A stretch of 16,857 nucleotides of DNA from Caryophanales bacterium UBA2298 (lineage in GTDB: Bacteria > Bacillota_I > Bacilli_A > Izemoplasmatales > Hujiaoplasmataceae): positions 1 to 16,857 of the forward strand of contig DDWA01000058.1 in assembly GCA_002345425.1 (NCBI GenBank), written 5' to 3'. Both the position numbers and the translations under genes were made by a program. Below are positions 15,261-16,857 of the stretch, piece after piece. The notes under the pieces were generated by a model. It saw only the letters and a program-made list of their open reading frames with translations, was not told the origin of the DNA and ran no database searches. Every line of letters starts with the position of its first letter. Positions within the stretch are counted from its first letter, which is position 1.

Positions 15261-15830
15261 TTAAGCTACTGTGAAAGTTCCTGTAAAGGTAATTACTTGT
15301 CCAGCAACTGCATTATAAGCTGTTTGATCAGCTGGTTCTGTTAATGTAACTAAAACAAATACTGTAACGTCAGCGCCATCAGCAATTATAGCTGTACTTC
15401 CATCGCCATTTAAAGTAGACCCTGTTACTGTACCACCGATTTGGTAAGAAATATTTACTAAATCTTCGTAACCTGTTGTTGTGCCACCAATTTGAATATT
15501 TGATGAACCAAATGATAATGTTGAAGCATAACCACTAGCGTCTAAACCAGTACTGTCCCATGCAACAGTAAATTGCAACATAACATAATCAACTTCATTT
15601 GTATCAACGTCATGTCCTTCAGGCACTAATAAATCTGTACCACCATTTGCGTCGCCAACTGTTACAGTTGTTGAAACTGTATTACCTGAACCGATATTGA
15701 TGGTTCCTACAGCTGTATCATTACTACCTGTAACTGAGCTTGCCCAATATGCATAAGTTGTACCTGATACTGCTAAAGCAAATAACACTAATAATACTAA
15801 AACTAAATTTTTCTTTCTAAGATTTCTCAT
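15261..15830 (-). CDS. TasA/camelysin-like secreted protein, probable main fibre subunit
   Basis: 189 residues. The signal peptide (basic MRNLRKK, hydrophobic 8-22) ends in GTTYA-YWASSVTGSNDTAVGTINIG, close to the A-F-(F/N)-D and GTLDL pattern of SipW-dependent TasA and camelysin; likely cleavage after Ala27. The mature protein is small, acidic, rich in Gly, Thr, Ser and Val, and lacks Cys and Lys after the signal peptide, as expected of a self-assembling beta-rich surface subunit. It shares LVPEGHDVDTNEVDYVMLQF and the closing ITFTGTFTVA with the upstream gene's LVPKGYDF and IELGF segments. AAAGGAG eight bases before the ATG and an A-rich, unstructured leader suggest high translation. Main-subunit status is inferred from composition. 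Confidence 0.82.
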   Translation of the reverse strand: MRNLRKKNLVLVLLVLFALAVSGTTYAYWASSVTGSNDTAVGTINIGSGNTVSTTVTVGDANGGTDLLVPEGHDVDTNEVDYVMLQFTVAWDSTGLDASGYASTLSFGSSNIQIGGTTTGYEDLVNISYQIGGTVTGSTLNGDGSTAIIADGADVTVFVLVTLTEPADQTAYNAVAGQVITFTGTFTVA

Positions 15831-15897
15831 TTTTCATTCTCCTTTAATTTTCTTTCTTTTAATTTTTTTAATTTTTTATTTTTAATAATTTGTTCTG

Positions 15898-16473
15898 TTA
15901 ATCTATTGCCTTCGGTTCAACCCTAAAGCCAAGTTCTATTCTAATTTCTTGACCTTTAATTGCCTCGTAAGCGACTTGTGAATCTTCAACATTGACACTA
16001 GATAAGTCCAAACTTCTTTCGTTTGCTTCATCTAAGTCAATTGGTTCTTGTAAACGCACTCTAATAACAATCATGACGATATCATTATAGATATCAAACA
16101 CTTTTAAATCTTGCTCATCACCGATGGTAACTTCAACTAAGTGCGCGTAAGTTGTTAGTCCGCCAATAGTGACTTCCATTTTTTCAACAATTAAATTCAT
16201 TGTTCTGATCAGTTCCTTATCAAGTGAAACTTCATAACGGAACTCAACCTCTGTTACTTCACCTAAGATAAAGTCATATCCCTTAGGCACTAACCAACCA
16301 TGAAATTCTCCATTTAAATCAAGAATTTGTAAATTAGCCTGATGCTCAGCTACTTCCACAACAACATTTTCGGTATTGACGACTGTGGACCAATACGCTA
16401 CTACGCTAGTTGATGTAAAAGCTAAAGAAATCAAGGTAGCGATAATGACTACGTATTTTATTTTATGTTTCAC
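15898..16473 (-). CDS. TasA/camelysin-like secreted protein, first gene behind the riboswitches
   Basis: 191 residues. Signal segment (about 6-25) ends in SVVA-YWSTVVNTENVV with likely cleavage after Ala26. The mature part repeats the layout of the next gene: a GWLVPKGYDF motif, EVTEVEFRYEVS strand, an EPIDLDEAN stretch and a final KGQEIRIELGFRVE strand, matching AGQVITFTGTFTVA there. It is more charged and diverged than the main subunit, so it could be an anchor or initiator, like TapA in Bacillus, though it is not recognisably TapA. The start is GTG; an in-frame TGA just upstream rules out a longer form. GAGAGGTTGTGAT resembles a long Shine-Dalgarno. First gene after the terminator-coupled riboswitch. 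Confidence 0.8.
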   Translation of the reverse strand: MKHKIKYVVIIATLISLAFTSTSVVAYWSTVVNTENVVVEVAEHQANLQILDLNGEFHGWLVPKGYDFILGEVTEVEFRYEVSLDKELIRTMNLIVEKMEVTIGGLTTYAHLVEVTIGDEQDLKVFDIYNDIVMIVIRVRLQEPIDLDEANERSLDLSSVNVEDSQVAYEAIKGQEIRIELGFRVEPKAID

Positions 16474-16500
16474 ATATAATCACAACCTCTCTTTCTAAAA

Positions 16501-16573
16501 CAAAAAATGGTAACCAACTTGACATTAATAATAAATATTTTAAATATTCTTATTAACGGCAACTGGCTACCAT
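16501..16573 (-). terminator. Terminator that competes with the riboswitch aptamer
   Basis: ATGGTAGCCA (the 3' strand of the proximal aptamer, complement of 16564-16573) can pair with TGGTTACCAT (complement of 16507-16516), nine Watson-Crick pairs and one G-U, followed by TTTTTTG. The stem can continue inward through TTG.CG, TTAATAA/TTATTAA and AATATT/AATATT, making one very long hairpin. Forming it breaks the aptamer, so ligand binding should prevent termination. Confidence 0.85.
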
Positions 16574-16635
16574 CTGTTTTGAAGGCCCTCTAGCTTTGCG
16601 TCACTAGCTTTCACTAGTTTTGCTACTTTTCGTTA
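16554..16635 (-). promoter_or_regulatory. c-di-GMP-I (GEMM) riboswitch, proximal copy
   Basis: On the minus strand, TAACG and CGTTA close the outer stem. Inside are TAGCAAAAC, a hairpin ACTAG-TGAAAG-CTAGT with the GAAA tetraloop, the invariant GACGCAAAGC (16593-16602), GGGCC, and GGTAGCCAGTTGCC: the ordered elements of the GEMM-I aptamer that binds cyclic di-GMP. It sits 80 bases upstream of the first fibre gene and feeds directly into the terminator described above. Predicted ON switch. Confidence 0.92.
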
Positions 16636-16695
16636 GATTAAATTTTTACTTTTTTTATTTTTCCAATAAAAATGCCCTTATCTTGTCTTTTAAGT

Positions 16696-16778
16696 TAACG
16701 GCAACTGGCTGCCACCCTATAAGGAAGGCCCTTTAGCTTTGCGACACTAGTTTTCACTAGCTTTGCTATTTATCGTTA
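16696..16778 (-). promoter_or_regulatory. c-di-GMP-I (GEMM) riboswitch, distal copy
   Basis: Same order of elements on the minus strand: TAACG/CGTTA stem, ATAGCAAAGC, GAAA tetraloop hairpin, GGGCC, GGCAGCCAGTTGCC. The core reads GTCGCAAAGC (16736-16745) rather than GACGCAAAGC, a change at 16744. A weak terminator-like pairing TGCC ... GGCA followed by TTTTTATT lies behind it (about 16660-16705), so it may have its own expression platform or act together with the proximal copy. Confidence 0.87.
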
Positions 16779-16783
16779 TGGAG

Positions 16784-16789
16784 ATTATA
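16784..16789 (-). promoter_or_regulatory. -10 of the riboswitch-controlled fibre operon
   Basis: A perfect TATAAT on the minus strand. A start of transcription 7 bases downstream (about 16777) coincides with the first bases of the distal aptamer, so the RNA would begin with the riboswitch. The -35 is weak (CTGATT at 17 bp). The rest, 16790-16857, is AT-rich and holds no gene that I can see. Confidence 0.6.
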
Positions 16790-16857
16790 TTATGTTTAAA
16801 TTCAATAATCAGATTTAATGCTCACAAATTCATTTCACTAATTTACAAAAATAAAAA

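Noticed and set aside
14297..15830. The A-Y-W proteins considered as type IV pilins.
   Set aside because: They lack the pilin G-F-x-x-x-E prepilin motif, and the signal end matches the SipW class, with SipW genes adjacent.
16501..16778. The repeated blocks considered as CRISPR-like or inverted-repeat elements.
   Set aside because: Only two imperfect copies of about 82 bases are present, each folding into the ordered GEMM-I elements next to a promoter, so a tandem riboswitch explains them.

Overview
The window is AT-rich, uses TGA as a stop (several genes end in TGA, one inside an ATGA overlap), has AAGGAG-type ribosome binding sites, and carries Gram-positive type families: ER-type (SipW-like) signal peptidases, TasA/camelysin-like secreted proteins, DUF975 and DUF1361 membrane proteins, and a PPi-type phosphofructokinase. 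This suggests a low-GC Bacillota or a standard-code Mollicutes relative (Acholeplasma/Izemoplasma-like). That placement is inference. It looks like an anaerobic, amino-acid-fermenting, surface-fibre-forming bacterium.

Left part (1-3.8 kb, minus strand): a tRNA-Leu(GAG) directly behind a PPi-dependent phosphofructokinase gene, then a two-gene unit of a membrane-anchored beta-rich surface protein and an MscS channel. Middle part (3.9-7.5 kb, plus strand): an arginine decarboxylase-agmatinase pair for putrescine synthesis, followed by a single-chain iron-sulfur L-serine dehydratase. Then on the minus strand (7.5-11.9 kb): a DUF1361 membrane protein, the threonine-to-glycine pair tdh-kbl with a cre-like site in its leader, and a DUF975 protein with a GyrI-like effector-binding protein. 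At 11.9-12.36 kb lies a decayed IS200/IS605-type element: a tnpB that has lost its middle but kept its start, its end, and the probable omega-RNA end.

Right part (12.4-16.86 kb, minus strand): the most notable system. A promoter at the far right starts transcription at the first of two tandem c-di-GMP-I (GEMM) riboswitch aptamers. The second aptamer's 3' strand can instead form the 5' arm of a long intrinsic terminator, predicting a c-di-GMP ON switch. Behind it are three secreted proteins with SipW-type signal peptides ending in A-Y-W, ending at a strong terminator. A separate promoter then drives three SipW-like genes: two with the Ser/His dyad at identical positions and, between them, a paralog containing no histidine at all. 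Together they look like a c-di-GMP-controlled TasA/camelysin-like fibre locus with its own processing peptidases.

All calls are from reading the sequence. No searches or folding programs were run, and the RNA structures were paired by eye.
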